Assembly (NCBI GenBank): GCA_024636395.1
Contig: JAGXHD010000095.1
Coordinates: forward strand, 1-20,677
DNA from: Sulfitobacter sp.
Lineage (GTDB): Bacteria; Pseudomonadota; Alphaproteobacteria; Rhodobacterales; Rhodobacteraceae
Length of the DNA stretch: 20,677 bases
Direction of reading: 5' to 3'
Positions 1 to 7,711 of this stretch are shown one piece after another. The position numbers and the translations under genes were made by a program. A model generated the notes under the pieces. The model searched no databases, was not told where the DNA came from, and saw only the letters and a list, made by a program, of their open reading frames with translations. The number at the start of each line of letters is the position of its first letter. Position 1 is the stretch's first letter.

Positions 1-417
1 GATCCCGGCCTGTCGGAATGGGTCGAAGACACAGTCGCGGCAAGCGATCGCCCGGAGCTGACTTCCGCCGGCATCGTCGTGTCGGGTGGACGCGGTGTTG
101 GGTCCGAGGAGCAGTTCAAGATGATCGAGGATCTTGCGGACAAGCTCGGCGCCGCCGTAGGTGCTTCGCGCGCGGCGGTGGACTCCGGTTATGCGCCGAA
201 CGATTGGCAGGTTGGCCAGACCGGCAAGGTCGTTGCACCCAACTTGTACGTTGCTGTCGGCATTTCCGGCGCGATTCAGCATCTCGCGGGCATGAAGGAC
301 AGCAAAATCATTGTCGCGATCAACAAGGACGAAGAGGCGCCGATCTTTCAGGTTGCTGATTTCGGCCTTGTCGCGGACCTGTTCGAAGCCGTACCCGATA
401 TGATCAAAAAGCTCTGA
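1..417 (+). CDS. etfA: Electron transfer flavoprotein alpha subunit, C-terminal part (5' truncated by window)
   Basis: The reading frame is open from base 1 and ends at TGA 415-417, giving 138 visible residues. These form the FAD-binding C-terminal domain of ETF alpha: the SGGRGVGSEEQF stretch, then AVGASRAAVDSGY, the QVGQTGKVVAPNLY segment and the GISGAIQHLAGM motif, closing with INKDEEAPIFQVADFGLV. In the family these residues hold the FAD. ETF is a soluble alpha/beta heterodimer that takes electrons from acyl-CoA dehydrogenases and passes them to ETF:ubiquinone oxidoreductase. The N-terminal domain, and probably etfB, lie outside the window. A strong intrinsic terminator follows. Mcd, encoded at 12878-14563, belongs to the enzyme class that uses ETF as acceptor. 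Identity is near certain; the start cannot be seen. Confidence 0.96.
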   Translation, partial: DPGLSEWVEDTVAASDRPELTSAGIVVSGGRGVGSEEQFKMIEDLADKLGAAVGASRAAVDSGYAPNDWQVGQTGKVVAPNLYVAVGISGAIQHLAGMKDSKIIVAINKDEEAPIFQVADFGLVADLFEAVPDMIKKL

Positions 418-443
418 GCAGTGCTCCCGATCATCGAAAGTTT

Positions 444-475
444 AAAGGCCCGCCTCACCCAGGCGGGCCTTTTTT
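444..475 (+). terminator. Intrinsic terminator after etfA
   Basis: A perfect 10-bp stem (446-455 with 461-470, AGGCCCGCCT/AGGCGGGCCT) encloses a 5-nt loop and is followed by a run of T (470-475). It starts 26 bases after the etfA stop. The minus-strand gene ends at 480, so the same hairpin may also help stop transcription arriving from the right, although its T-run in that direction is weaker. Confidence 0.92.
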
Positions 476-479
476 GTCG

Positions 480-1304
480 CTACATCAATCGGTCGAGTAC
501 GGGTCGCAATGCCTGCGCAGCCGCAGTGTGGACATGTGGCGGCGCTACCGTCTTGGCCGCATCTTCCTCGAGGAGCCGGAATGTCATCCCCGATCGTTCG
601 GCGGCGTGCGACCGCGAACCCAACGGGATCTCTACAATTGCGCTCACATCGGCGCCAAGGCGGTCCAGCATCTCGTCCGTCACCAGTGCCGCACAGGCAC
701 CTCCGCCCCGAGCCCCTCGCCCGTCCGCCTTATCGGCCCCGAACCGTACCAGCACGACCTCTTCCGATACCTGCGCCACCAGCTTGCGCATGCGCCGCAC
801 CCAGAGTGCTTGGAGAAGCGAGCGCAGCGGCGCGAACCGCTCCGCATCATGCTGGTGCAGATGGCGCAGCATATGATGCGTGAAGTTGAACTGGGAGAAA
901 TCGACCTCCGGGTACAACCGCTTCAGCAGCGGCCCCGCGCGCAGGAACCTATCGTTACGTCGGGGATGAACTCTATAGAAACGATTACTCAAATTGGCAG
1001 CACCCAAAACCTCCACCACGGTCACGCGGGCCTGTCTGGCGGCACCCATCACCACGGGCTCCTTCATGAAAACATCGAGGCCCGCGTTGATCTGCCCGAA
1101 ATTGACCGAAGGCACGCCCGTAAGATGTTCTACCTTGAGAGGATAGGGCTGCTCGATGAACTTCCCGAACGTTGTCGTGCCCCCTAAGAAGGCCACATAG
1201 GGCCCCTCCAGCGCCCGCTTCGGCCCTCTAAAGTTCAGCTTCGACATGCCATAACGGCACGGCAAATAGTCCAGGGCCCCCAGCCCCAGCATCTCATAGG
1301 TCAT
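480..1304 (-). CDS. DUF6473-type protein of unknown function
   Basis: A 274-residue cytoplasmic-looking protein with no signal peptide or membrane segment. It begins MTYEMLGLGALDYLPCRYG and contains YVAFLGGTTTFGKF (about residues 37-50), VNFGQINAGLDVF (about 67-79) and the very basic NRFYRVHPRRNDRFL. I recognise this as the family called DUF6473 in Rhodobacteraceae; its role is not known to me. The order FLGGTTTFG then NFGQINAG loosely recalls blocks I and III of SGNH/GDSL hydrolases, which is only an inference. An in-frame GTG lies three codons upstream at 1313, but the ATG at 1304 has AAGGTG (1311-1316) six bases before it, so I prefer it. The gene lies between etfA and hbd on the opposite strand and has its own upstream gap. 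Confidence 0.8.
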   Translation of the reverse strand: MTYEMLGLGALDYLPCRYGMSKLNFRGPKRALEGPYVAFLGGTTTFGKFIEQPYPLKVEHLTGVPSVNFGQINAGLDVFMKEPVVMGAARQARVTVVEVLGAANLSNRFYRVHPRRNDRFLRAGPLLKRLYPEVDFSQFNFTHHMLRHLHQHDAERFAPLRSLLQALWVRRMRKLVAQVSEEVVLVRFGADKADGRGARGGGACAALVTDEMLDRLGADVSAIVEIPLGSRSHAAERSGMTFRLLEEDAAKTVAPPHVHTAAAQALRPVLDRLM

Positions 1305-1463
1305 AATGCCCACCTTTTTAACTCACCCGAGCCGACTATGGTGAGCCGTCCCTTACGATTCGTTTAATGGCAGAATTAAGGACAGTTTTTCGGCAGCCGC
1401 AGGCCTTGCAGCACGCGCGCACTCCGCCGTAAGCTGGGGCCAACCAAACAAAGGAAATATGCC
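1305..1463. promoter_or_regulatory. Divergent promoter region between the DUF6473 gene and hbd
   Basis: This 159-bp gap must hold the start signals for both diverging genes. It contains an inverted repeat CTCACC (1322-1327) / GGTGAG (1340-1345) with a 12-base spacer, and a second, weaker one, TTAAT (1364-1368) / ATTAA (1375-1379). No convincing -35/-10 pair was found. The hbd ribosome site AAGGAA is at 1451-1456. The repeats are visible; their function is a guess. Confidence 0.4.
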
Positions 1464-2339
1464 ATGCAGATCCAGACAATCGGAATCGTCGGCGCAGGAC
1501 AGATGGGCAATGGCATCGCTCACGTGATGTCGCTGGCGGGCTACGATGTCATGCTCACCGACATCAGCGAGGAGGCGCTGAGCAACGCCATGGAGATCAT
1601 GCGGGGCAACATGTCACGGCAGGTGGGGCGTGGTAAAATTGCGGAGGCCGATATGGAAGCCGCCCTTGCCCGGATCAAAACCACGACCAAGCTGATCGAG
1701 CTGGGCCCCTCGGACCTGATCATCGAAGCCGCGACCGAGCGGGAAACAGTAAAACAGGCCATCTTCGAAGACCTGCTGCCGCATCTTAAGCCCGAGACGA
1801 TCCTGACCTCGAACACCTCCTCGATCTCGATCACCCGCTTGGCGAGCCGTACAGATCGGCCCGAAAAGTTCATGGGCTTCCACTTCATGAACCCAGTCCC
1901 TGTCATGCAGCTGGTCGAGCTCATACGCGGCATCGCCACCGACGAGCCGACGTTTGCCGCCTGCAAGGAAGTCGTGGACCGTCTGAACAAAACCGCCGCA
2001 TCGGCGGAGGATTTCCCGGCCTTCATCGTCAACCGCATCCTGATGCCGATGATCAACGAGGCCGTCTACACGCTCTACGAAGGCGTGGGCAGCGTGCAAT
2101 CTATCGACAGCTCGCTCAAGCTCGGCGCGAACCACCCGATGGGACCGCTGGAGCTTGCCGATTTCATCGGGCTCGATACATGCCTCGCAATCATGAACGT
2201 TCTGCATGACGGGCTCGCCGATACGAAATACCGGCCCTGCCCCCTGCTCACGAAATATGTCGAAGCCGGATGGCTGGGGCGCAAAACCGACCGCGGATTT
2301 TACGATTATCGTGGGGATGTCCCCGTCCCGACCCGCTGA
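1464..2339 (+). CDS. hbd: 3-hydroxybutyryl-CoA dehydrogenase (3-hydroxyacyl-CoA dehydrogenase family)
   Basis: A 291-residue protein, the usual length for single-function 3-hydroxybutyryl-CoA dehydrogenases. The Rossmann nucleotide site G-A-G-Q-M-G is at residues 10-15, with Asp33 at the end of the second strand as in NAD-preferring enzymes. The family's active-site parts are present: SNTSS (116-120), the catalytic His140 in GFHFMNPV, Glu152, and Asn190 in FIVNRIL. It interconverts (S)-3-hydroxybutyryl-CoA and acetoacetyl-CoA in butyrate and polyhydroxybutyrate-related metabolism and in fatty acid oxidation. The start is fixed by AAGGAA seven bases upstream. Nearness to etfA fits a shared role in short-chain acyl-CoA oxidation. 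Its 3' end lies only 3 bp from the end of the convergent acyltransferase gene, and no terminator lies between them. Confidence 0.93.
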   Translation: MQIQTIGIVGAGQMGNGIAHVMSLAGYDVMLTDISEEALSNAMEIMRGNMSRQVGRGKIAEADMEAALARIKTTTKLIELGPSDLIIEAATERETVKQAIFEDLLPHLKPETILTSNTSSISITRLASRTDRPEKFMGFHFMNPVPVMQLVELIRGIATDEPTFAACKEVVDRLNKTAASAEDFPAFIVNRILMPMINEAVYTLYEGVGSVQSIDSSLKLGANHPMGPLELADFIGLDTCLAIMNVLHDGLADTKYRPCPLLTKYVEAGWLGRKTDRGFYDYRGDVPVPTR

Positions 2340-2342
2340 CGC

Positions 2343-3251
2343 TCAGGTATCCAACGCAAGGGTCTGCGCCCGAAGCCACTCCATGAAGCCGCGCGGATCG
2401 TCTGCGCGCGCATCGATTTCCGCCGGGTTGATCGGTGCACCTACCACAGGCGCTTGGGGCTTGTTGCAACTGTGAACGATCTCATGCAGCAACAGCCCCT
2501 GCCGGAGCATCGGTGAAAGCTGGTTGGCGATCTGGTAGGCCCGGCTGTTCTGGCCGGGGAATTTCATCGGCACGACCTGCGCGCCCGATCGGCGGATCAT
2601 CTTTGCCGTAAAAACGTTCCATTCCGCTTCGACCGCAGGGCCCCACCACGTTTTCGACGTGGCGACAACGCCGGAGGGAAACAGCGCCACAACGCCCCCC
2701 TCCTTCAAATGCGCCATGGCTTTCGCCCGCATCTCCACACCTTTGCGCTGCGCATCAGGATCGTGGGGAAAGGGCACGGGGATCATATAGCTGCCGGCCA
2801 CCTCATCGATCGAGGTGAGCAGCGAACGGGTCAGGATCCTGTAGTCCGGGCGGACGCGCCCGATCAGATCGGCAAAGATCATTCCATCCACCATACCGTG
2901 CGGATGGTTTGCCACCACAATGACAGGCCCCTCTTTCGGGATCAGATCCAGTTGCGCCTGCGGTGTCGTCAGCTCGATGCCCATCGTATCAAGTGCGGCC
3001 CGCCAGAACGCCTGCCCGCTTGGCGCACCGCGTCTTTCGAACTTTTTGATCATACGAAGAATCTGTATCTTGCCGGTAAACAGCTCCATCGCAGAGATCA
3101 TCCGCGATTTCCACGGGTCTTCAAACGTGGAAGCATAGGACAGACTGCGCCTGTCGTATTTGGTGAAATTAACCTGCTCGCCTTCATAATCGGGAATATC
3201 GTGAGAACCGATAGACTGGTGTTTCTCTGCCACCTGGGCAACCTCGCTCAA
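2343..3251 (-). CDS. Lysophospholipid/glycerolipid acyltransferase-like protein
   Basis: A 302-residue protein with a PlsC/LPLAT-type core. Residues 111-123 read IVVANHPHGMVDG, where His116 and Asp122 match the HPxGxxDG form seen in one LPLAT subgroup rather than the classical HX4D; FPSG (191-194) corresponds to the substrate-binding block. It probably moves an acyl chain to a lyso-phospholipid or ornithine-lipid-type acceptor at the inner membrane face; the exact substrate cannot be told. The N-terminal 70 residues are not recognised. The frame opens with TTG at 3251, 19 bases after the HPr stop, and lacks a clear ribosome site; GTG at codon 7 (3233), preceded by GAGG, is an alternative. It is the last gene of the chvI-to-HPr run, so expression is probably tied to the PTS genes. 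Confidence 0.78.
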   Translation of the reverse strand: MSEVAQVAEKHQSIGSHDIPDYEGEQVNFTKYDRRSLSYASTFEDPWKSRMISAMELFTGKIQILRMIKKFERRGAPSGQAFWRAALDTMGIELTTPQAQLDLIPKEGPVIVVANHPHGMVDGMIFADLIGRVRPDYRILTRSLLTSIDEVAGSYMIPVPFPHDPDAQRKGVEMRAKAMAHLKEGGVVALFPSGVVATSKTWWGPAVEAEWNVFTAKMIRRSGAQVVPMKFPGQNSRAYQIANQLSPMLRQGLLLHEIVHSCNKPQAPVVGAPINPAEIDARADDPRGFMEWLRAQTLALDT

Positions 3252-3270
3252 ACTGGCTCGGGAAGGTACG

Positions 3271-3540
3271 CTACATACCCTCGCCGAATTTATCGGCGAC
3301 CAGCGCGGTCAGCGCACCTGCAAGCGCATCCGCATCAGGGCCCGACGTTTCGATGTCAATAAAGCTTCCCTTGGCCGCTGCCAACATCAAAAGCCCCATG
3401 ATGCTGTCACCGGACGCGTTCATACCGTCTTTGGTCACCTCAGCGCTGGCATCAAAGCCCTCGACAACTTCGACAAGTTTGGCGGACGCCCGCGCGTGCA
3501 GACCTTTTTCGTTCACGATCTCAAGAGTGATATGTGTCAT
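3271..3540 (-). CDS. ptsH: HPr phosphocarrier protein of the regulatory PTS
   Basis: An 89-residue HPr. The phosphocarrier His15 lies in GLHARASAK and the regulatory Ser46 in GDSIMGLL, both at canonical positions. In the family His15 takes phosphate from enzyme I and hands it to EIIA, and Ser46 is phosphorylated by HPr kinase; a kinase gene (hprK) is in the same cluster, so both modes are plausible. No sugar-transporting EIIBC genes are nearby, which fits a regulatory PTS as in most alphaproteobacteria; enzyme I must be elsewhere. The ATG at 3540 has AAGG six bases upstream. It starts 11 bases after the EIIA gene and is followed by the acyltransferase. Confidence 0.96.
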   Translation of the reverse strand: MTHITLEIVNEKGLHARASAKLVEVVEGFDASAEVTKDGMNASGDSIMGLLMLAAAKGSFIDIETSGPDADALAGALTALVADKFGEGM

Positions 3541-3551
3541 CGGCGGCCTTA

Positions 3552-3944
3552 CTACTCGGTACTGACGTTCTGAGCATCAATGTATTTCTTTCCCGCTTCA
3601 AGCGCCGCGCGCACCGCTTCGGGGACAGGTTTGTGGCGGCTTTTCGCTAGTTTGATCAGCATCGGCAGGTTCGCACCATAAATGATGCGGCGACCTGCCG
3701 GTTGGCAGGCCCGCAGGCTCAGATTCGACGGTGATCCCCCAAACAAATCCGTCACAACCACCACGCCCTGTCCTGTATCGACCGCGTCTGCTGCTATGCA
3801 AATTTCGTCTTGCTTTGCGCTGCGGTCATGATCCGCGCGTATCTCAATCGCGCGAACGCCATTCTGTGATCCCACAACATGCTCGATCGCGGCGAGATAT
3901 TCGCTGGCCAGCCCGCCATGTGCTACGATCACAATACCAATCAC
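3552..3944 (-). CDS. PTS EIIA component, mannose/fructose (EIIA-Man) family
   Basis: A 130-residue protein, the size of a stand-alone EIIA-Man domain. The phosphorylated His9 lies in IVIVAHGG, and the second family motif DLFGGSPSN spans residues 66-74. It accepts phosphate from HPr-His15. Since no EIIB, EIIC or EIID gene adjoins, it likely acts as a regulatory output protein rather than in sugar uptake; the target is unknown. Its start codon overlaps the rapZ stop by 4 bp (ATGA), suggesting translational coupling, and HPr follows 11 bp downstream. This hprK-rapZ-EIIA-HPr arrangement is conserved in alphaproteobacteria. Confidence 0.93.
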   Translation of the reverse strand: MIGIVIVAHGGLASEYLAAIEHVVGSQNGVRAIEIRADHDRSAKQDEICIAADAVDTGQGVVVVTDLFGGSPSNLSLRACQPAGRRIIYGANLPMLIKLAKSRHKPVPEAVRAALEAGKKYIDAQNVSTE

Positions 3945-4837
3945 GTATCCGAGGTCCCCAATTTTTGCCGCGCGCCAAGCTCTCTATGTCTAATTGACAC
4001 TTGCCAGCCAGCTTCTGCAAGACGCAATGCATGGCTTTCCGCTAGGGTTACGGACCGGTGCTGCCCACCGGTACAGCCGAAGGCGATAGAGAAATGGCTT
4101 TTTCCTTCTTCACGGCACGCAGGCAATATCAAAAGGCTCAGATCAAGCACCTTTTGCGCGAATTCCGCATAGCGCGGATCGGTCGCAACATGCGCGGCGA
4201 CCTGTGCGTCCGTACCGTTCATCCCGCGCAGCTCGGGGACCCAATAGGGGTTTTTGAGAAATCTGCAATCATAGACCATGTCGACTGATCGCGGCAGCCC
4301 GCGCTTGTAGGAAAACGATTGCACCGTCACCGCCAGATGGTGCTTGCCGCCCGGCGCAAACCAGTGCTCCACCTCCGCACGCAACTCGTGCACGTTCAGG
4401 TCGGTGGTATCGATCAGGACATCCGCGCGCGCGCGCAGCGGGTTTAGCAGGTCTTGCTCCGCTTCAATCCCCTCGGCGGGACGATCGGCGGGTGCCATGG
4501 GATGGCGACGTCGTGTCTCGGAGAACCTCCGCAGCAAAACATCGGTACTGCAATCCACAAACAACAGCTCCGCCACCACGCCCGGACGCATCGAGAGACG
4601 TCCCATCAGATCAATCACCGTGTTGGTCGAAAAATCCCGATTCCGCGCATCGATACCCAAGGCCATCGGGCGGGTCTGCTCCGTCTGTTCAAACAGCATC
4701 GGCAGCAAACGCATGGGGAGATTGTCGATCACCTCAAACCCTGCATCCTCCAGCACATTGAGCGCGGATGACCGCCCAGCGCCCGAAGGGCCGGTCACAA
4801 ATACAATACGGCGTGGGGTCGGTTCAGGATTCGTCAT
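3941..4837 (-). CDS. rapZ: RapZ-family nucleotide-binding protein (RNase adapter / YvcJ-like)
   Basis: A 298-residue RapZ/YvcJ-family protein. The N-terminal P-loop domain has GPSGAGRS at 16-23 followed by ALNVLEDAGFEVIDNLP, and the C-terminal domain carries the family signature GCTGGQHRS (254-262). In Escherichia coli RapZ binds small RNAs and guides RNase E to control GlmS; YvcJ homologues bind nucleotides. The role in alphaproteobacteria is less certain. The Walker A lysine is Arg22 here, which may alter nucleotide binding (see findings). It overlaps hprK upstream and the EIIA gene downstream by 4 bp each, so the three are very likely co-translated. The ATG at 4837 is the natural start, giving the usual family length. 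Confidence 0.93.
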   Translation of the reverse strand: MTNPEPTPRRIVFVTGPSGAGRSSALNVLEDAGFEVIDNLPMRLLPMLFEQTEQTRPMALGIDARNRDFSTNTVIDLMGRLSMRPGVVAELLFVDCSTDVLLRRFSETRRRHPMAPADRPAEGIEAEQDLLNPLRARADVLIDTTDLNVHELRAEVEHWFAPGGKHHLAVTVQSFSYKRGLPRSVDMVYDCRFLKNPYWVPELRGMNGTDAQVAAHVATDPRYAEFAQKVLDLSLLILPACREEGKSHFSIAFGCTGGQHRSVTLAESHALRLAEAGWQVSIRHRELGARQKLGTSDT

Positions 4838-5265
4838 TGGGCCTCATTCCGGATGCCCATAACATAAGTATGAATTGCCGCAGGAAAATAGGGTGCGTCA
4901 ACCTTGTGCAGGCACGTCAGTGTGATGTCCAGCAATGTCGCTAAACGCCGCTGCGGAAGACGCTCGGTCTCGACAACCGACATATCGACAACCAATACAA
5001 CTGGCGCTTGCACAAGAGGGAGAATTGGCAGTAATCCCACACCGCGAGCTTCGATCAGCCCTGAAATCGCCTTGGGCGAGGACGCCAACAGCTTTGCACC
5101 CTCCCGGTGTAGGCAGGTCCTGTCATCCGCCACCAACTGCCACCCGAACGCCATGAGTTGGAGCGCCAGCGCCGACTTACCCGCACCGGAAGGCCCCGTG
5201 ATCAAAACAGCATCGCCATGAATGGCGACACAGCTCGCATGCACGATCAGATCGGTCGTTGCCAC
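4834..5265 (-). CDS. hprK: HPr kinase/phosphorylase, short alphaproteobacterial form
   Basis: A 143-residue protein equal to the catalytic domain alone; Firmicutes HprK is about 310 residues and has an extra N-terminal domain, missing here as in other alphaproteobacteria. Walker A GPSGAGKS spans 24-31, VADDRT (45-50) supplies the acidic residues after it, and the HprK signature GLIEARGVGLL is at 69-79. It phosphorylates Ser46 of HPr (and may remove that phosphate), giving the PTS a second regulatory input. The start is GTG at 5265, three bases after the chvG stop, without a strong ribosome site, so it is probably coupled to chvG translation. It overlaps rapZ by 4 bp. Confidence 0.94.
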   Translation of the reverse strand: MATTDLIVHASCVAIHGDAVLITGPSGAGKSALALQLMAFGWQLVADDRTCLHREGAKLLASSPKAISGLIEARGVGLLPILPLVQAPVVLVVDMSVVETERLPQRRLATLLDITLTCLHKVDAPYFPAAIHTYVMGIRNEAQ

Positions 5266-5268
5266 GGA

Positions 5269-6987
5269 TTAAAGCGGAAGGCCTACGACAAAGCGCGCCC
5301 CGAGAGGATCGGACGTGATATCGGCATCGGTCGGACGGATGTTCTCCGCCCATATCACGCCTCCATGCGCCTCGACGATCTGTTTGGAAATGGCGAGGCC
5401 AAGACCGGAGTTATTACCGAAATGCTCATCGGGACGCTGGGAATAGAACCGATTGAAAATCTTCGCGAGCGCCTGGTCAGGAATGCCGGGACCGGTATCC
5501 TCGACGACGATCAGAATCCGGTTTTCACGCTTGCGCGCCCAAACACGGATCGCATCACCGTCTTCGCAAAAAGAGATCGCATTGGTGATCAAATTGACGA
5601 ATACCTGCGCCAGGCGCGCCTCCAGACCCTGCACCGTGATCGGCGCTTCTGGCAGATCTATGATGAAATCAATGCCCTTGCTCTTCGCGTCCTCACCCAG
5701 ATACTGGCCCAGATTGGCGAGCATCTTCATCAGATTGAACGGCTCTTCCTCTTCCTTGACAAGTTCGCTGTCGAGGCGCGAGGCATTGGAGATATCGCTT
5801 ACCAGCCGGTCAAGGCGGCGCACATCGTGATCTATTACATCGAGCAGCTTATCGCGCTGATCCTCACGCTTGATCATCCGCAGCGTACCCACGGCAGAGC
5901 GCAGCGAGGCCAGCGGGTTCTTGATTTCGTGGGCGACATCTGCGGCGAATTGCTCGTTCCCCTCAATCCGGTTGTAGAGAGCCGATACCATCCCGCGCAA
6001 CGCGCCGGACAGCCGTCCGATCTCATCGGGGCGGGCGGTCAGATCGGGGATACGGATGCGGCCGGGGTTTTTCTTGCGCGCATCCTTGTCCCGGCCCAGC
6101 TCCGCCGCGGCGGCCAAATCGGCCAAAGGGTTTGCAATAGTCGAGGCCAGCACAAGACTCAGGCCGATAGACACCAGCGTGGCGATGATGAACATTTGCA
6201 ACACGCGCTCGCGCTCTCCCCGCACAAGACGGTCGATTTCTCCACTGGCGCTCGCAATCGCGACAGCGCCGACCGCCACACCGTTTTGCTCGATCGGCGT
6301 AGCGACGGCAATCAGGGTCGCCCCCGCCTCGTCACGCTCTTCCTTGATCTGAGCACCGTCGGTCAGAGCCGCAGCAATCACCGGCTTCAGCCTGTCCTCG
6401 ATGGAGATTGCCGCGATATCCGGCTGGAAGGGCGCGGACACCGCACCCCACAGCCAGTTGAGGCCGTCCGTCAGGATCGTTTTGTTCGCGCTCCCGTTCG
6501 AGAGGCCTTTTGCCCTTTCGTCGCTCGCGCCTTCAAGCTCGGAGATCAGGATACCATCTGTGCCGAACACAAATACGTTGATGCCACTACGCAGATCGAG
6601 GCCCGAAAGGGTCTTCTCGATATCTACACCCTCGCCGGCAGACAGATCGACAGGCTGTCCATCAGGCAACTGCGCCTCCATCACATCGGCAATCAGTTCC
6701 GCCTCGGAAACGAACGAAGCCGCACGCTGTACGGCGAGGCTTTCACGCGAAGAATTGAGGTATAGGATCCCCGCCACCAGCACATTCAACGCAATCAGGT
6801 TGAACGTGATAATTTTGCGCGTGAGCGGCGACGCCCATAACGAAAACAGGCCCCGACGCTCGCGCCTGGCCCTGAGTTCGTTTGGAGCGGCATTGTCCGG
6901 CGCGACCCAATCATCACCCAGAACAACATCGCCACCGTTTTTCGCGGGGGTCAGATCGCGCACGAAGTTCCTCTCCACAATCGCCAT
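5269..6987 (-). CDS. chvG: Sensor histidine kinase ChvG
   Basis: A 572-residue membrane histidine kinase. There is a cytoplasmic N-terminus of about 58 residues, transmembrane segment 1 (about 59-77), a periplasmic sensor domain (about 78-262), segment 2 (about 264-284), a HAMP linker, then the kinase. His353 in FAADVAHEIKNPLASLRSA is the phosphorylation site; the ATPase has NLITNA (465-470), DTGPG (497-501) and GLGLA (528-532). The kinase phosphorylates ChvI. In Agrobacterium, Sinorhizobium and Brucella (ExoS, BvrS) this pair responds to acid and envelope conditions and controls surface and carbon-metabolism genes. The long Lys/Arg-rich N-terminal tail ahead of the first membrane segment is typical of ChvG. 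It begins 9 bases after chvI and is followed by hprK 3 bases later. Confidence 0.95.
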   Translation of the reverse strand: MAIVERNFVRDLTPAKNGGDVVLGDDWVAPDNAAPNELRARRERRGLFSLWASPLTRKIITFNLIALNVLVAGILYLNSSRESLAVQRAASFVSEAELIADVMEAQLPDGQPVDLSAGEGVDIEKTLSGLDLRSGINVFVFGTDGILISELEGASDERAKGLSNGSANKTILTDGLNWLWGAVSAPFQPDIAAISIEDRLKPVIAAALTDGAQIKEERDEAGATLIAVATPIEQNGVAVGAVAIASASGEIDRLVRGERERVLQMFIIATLVSIGLSLVLASTIANPLADLAAAAELGRDKDARKKNPGRIRIPDLTARPDEIGRLSGALRGMVSALYNRIEGNEQFAADVAHEIKNPLASLRSAVGTLRMIKREDQRDKLLDVIDHDVRRLDRLVSDISNASRLDSELVKEEEEPFNLMKMLANLGQYLGEDAKSKGIDFIIDLPEAPITVQGLEARLAQVFVNLITNAISFCEDGDAIRVWARKRENRILIVVEDTGPGIPDQALAKIFNRFYSQRPDEHFGNNSGLGLAISKQIVEAHGGVIWAENIRPTDADITSDPLGARFVVGLPL

Positions 6988-6996
6988 CGGCTCAGA

Positions 6997-7698
6997 TCAC
7001 TCTTCGTTATATCTGTAGCCGATACCGTAGAGTGTCTCAATCGCGGAGAATTCATCATCCGCCGTGCGCATTTTCTTCCGCAGGCGCTTGATGTGGCTGT
7101 CGATGGTCCGGTCATCCACATAGACCTGATCATCGTAGGCGACATCCATCAGCTGGTCGCGCGACTTCACGAAACCCGGCCGCTGGGCGAGCGCTTGCAG
7201 CAGCAAGAACTCCGTCACAGTCAGGGACACGTCATTGCCCTTCCAGCTGACCGCATGACGCAGCGGATCCATCCGCAAATCGCCCCGCTCCATCACCTTG
7301 GTCTCTTCCGTATCGCCCACTTCATCGGTCGCGACCGCATCCTGACGGCGCAGCAATGCGCGAATACGCTCTACCAGCAGACGCTGCGAAAATGGCTTTT
7401 TCACATAGTCGTCAGCGCCCATCCGCAGGCCCAGCACTTCGTCAATCTCGTCGTCCTTCGACGTCAGGAAGATCACCGGCATCGCCGTTTTCTGGCGCAA
7501 CCGCTGAAGCAGATCCATGCCGTCCATGCGCGGCATCTTGATATCCAGAACGGCCATATCCGGCATCCGCTTGTTGAAAGCGTCCAATGCGGCCTGACCA
7601 TCGTTATACGTTTCAACCTCGAAACCTTCGGCTTCGAGAGTCATCGACACAGACGTCAGGATATTCCTGTCGTCGTCCACCAATGCAATTTTTGACAC
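6997..7698 (-). CDS. chvI: Response regulator ChvI (OmpR/PhoB type)
   Basis: A 233-residue two-domain regulator. The receiver domain has the acidic cluster VDDD (7-10), phosphoacceptor Asp52 in VLDIKMP, Thr79 and Lys101 in KKPF. The C-terminal winged helix is of OmpR type, with RTIDSHIKRLRKK in the recognition helix region. It is the partner of ChvG just downstream. The open frame extends to 7752, adding 18 residues that resemble nothing in the family; GTG at 7698 gives the canonical beginning (SKIALVDDD) and has a strong ribosome site, so I choose it. It is the promoter-proximal gene of the chvI-chvG-hprK-rapZ-EIIA-HPr-acyltransferase run, and diverges from pckA. Confidence 0.95.
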   Translation of the reverse strand: MSKIALVDDDRNILTSVSMTLEAEGFEVETYNDGQAALDAFNKRMPDMAVLDIKMPRMDGMDLLQRLRQKTAMPVIFLTSKDDEIDEVLGLRMGADDYVKKPFSQRLLVERIRALLRRQDAVATDEVGDTEETKVMERGDLRMDPLRHAVSWKGNDVSLTVTEFLLLQALAQRPGFVKSRDQLMDVAYDDQVYVDDRTIDSHIKRLRKKMRTADDEFSAIETLYGIGYRYNEE

Positions 7699-7704
7699 TG
7701 CCTG

Positions 7705-7711
7705 TTTCCTT
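7705..7711 (-). promoter_or_regulatory. Ribosome binding site that sets the chvI start
   Basis: On the minus strand AAGGAAA stands six bases before GTG 7698. No comparable site stands before the in-frame upstream codon at 7752, so the shorter protein is preferred. Confidence 0.8.

Noticed and set aside
474..1187. A 237-codon plus-strand frame opposite the DUF6473 gene
   Set aside because: It is antisense to a recognisable conserved protein and has no family features of its own.
1364..1379. TTAAT-N6-ATTAA as an operator before hbd
   Set aside because: Five-base AT-only arms are expected by chance at this frequency; it is noted in the intergenic entry but not claimed.
5158..6765. A 535-codon plus-strand frame opposite chvG
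   Set aside because: It is rich in Arg, Gln and His with no domain pattern, and lies wholly on the complement of chvG and hprK, so it is a shadow of GC-rich codon use.
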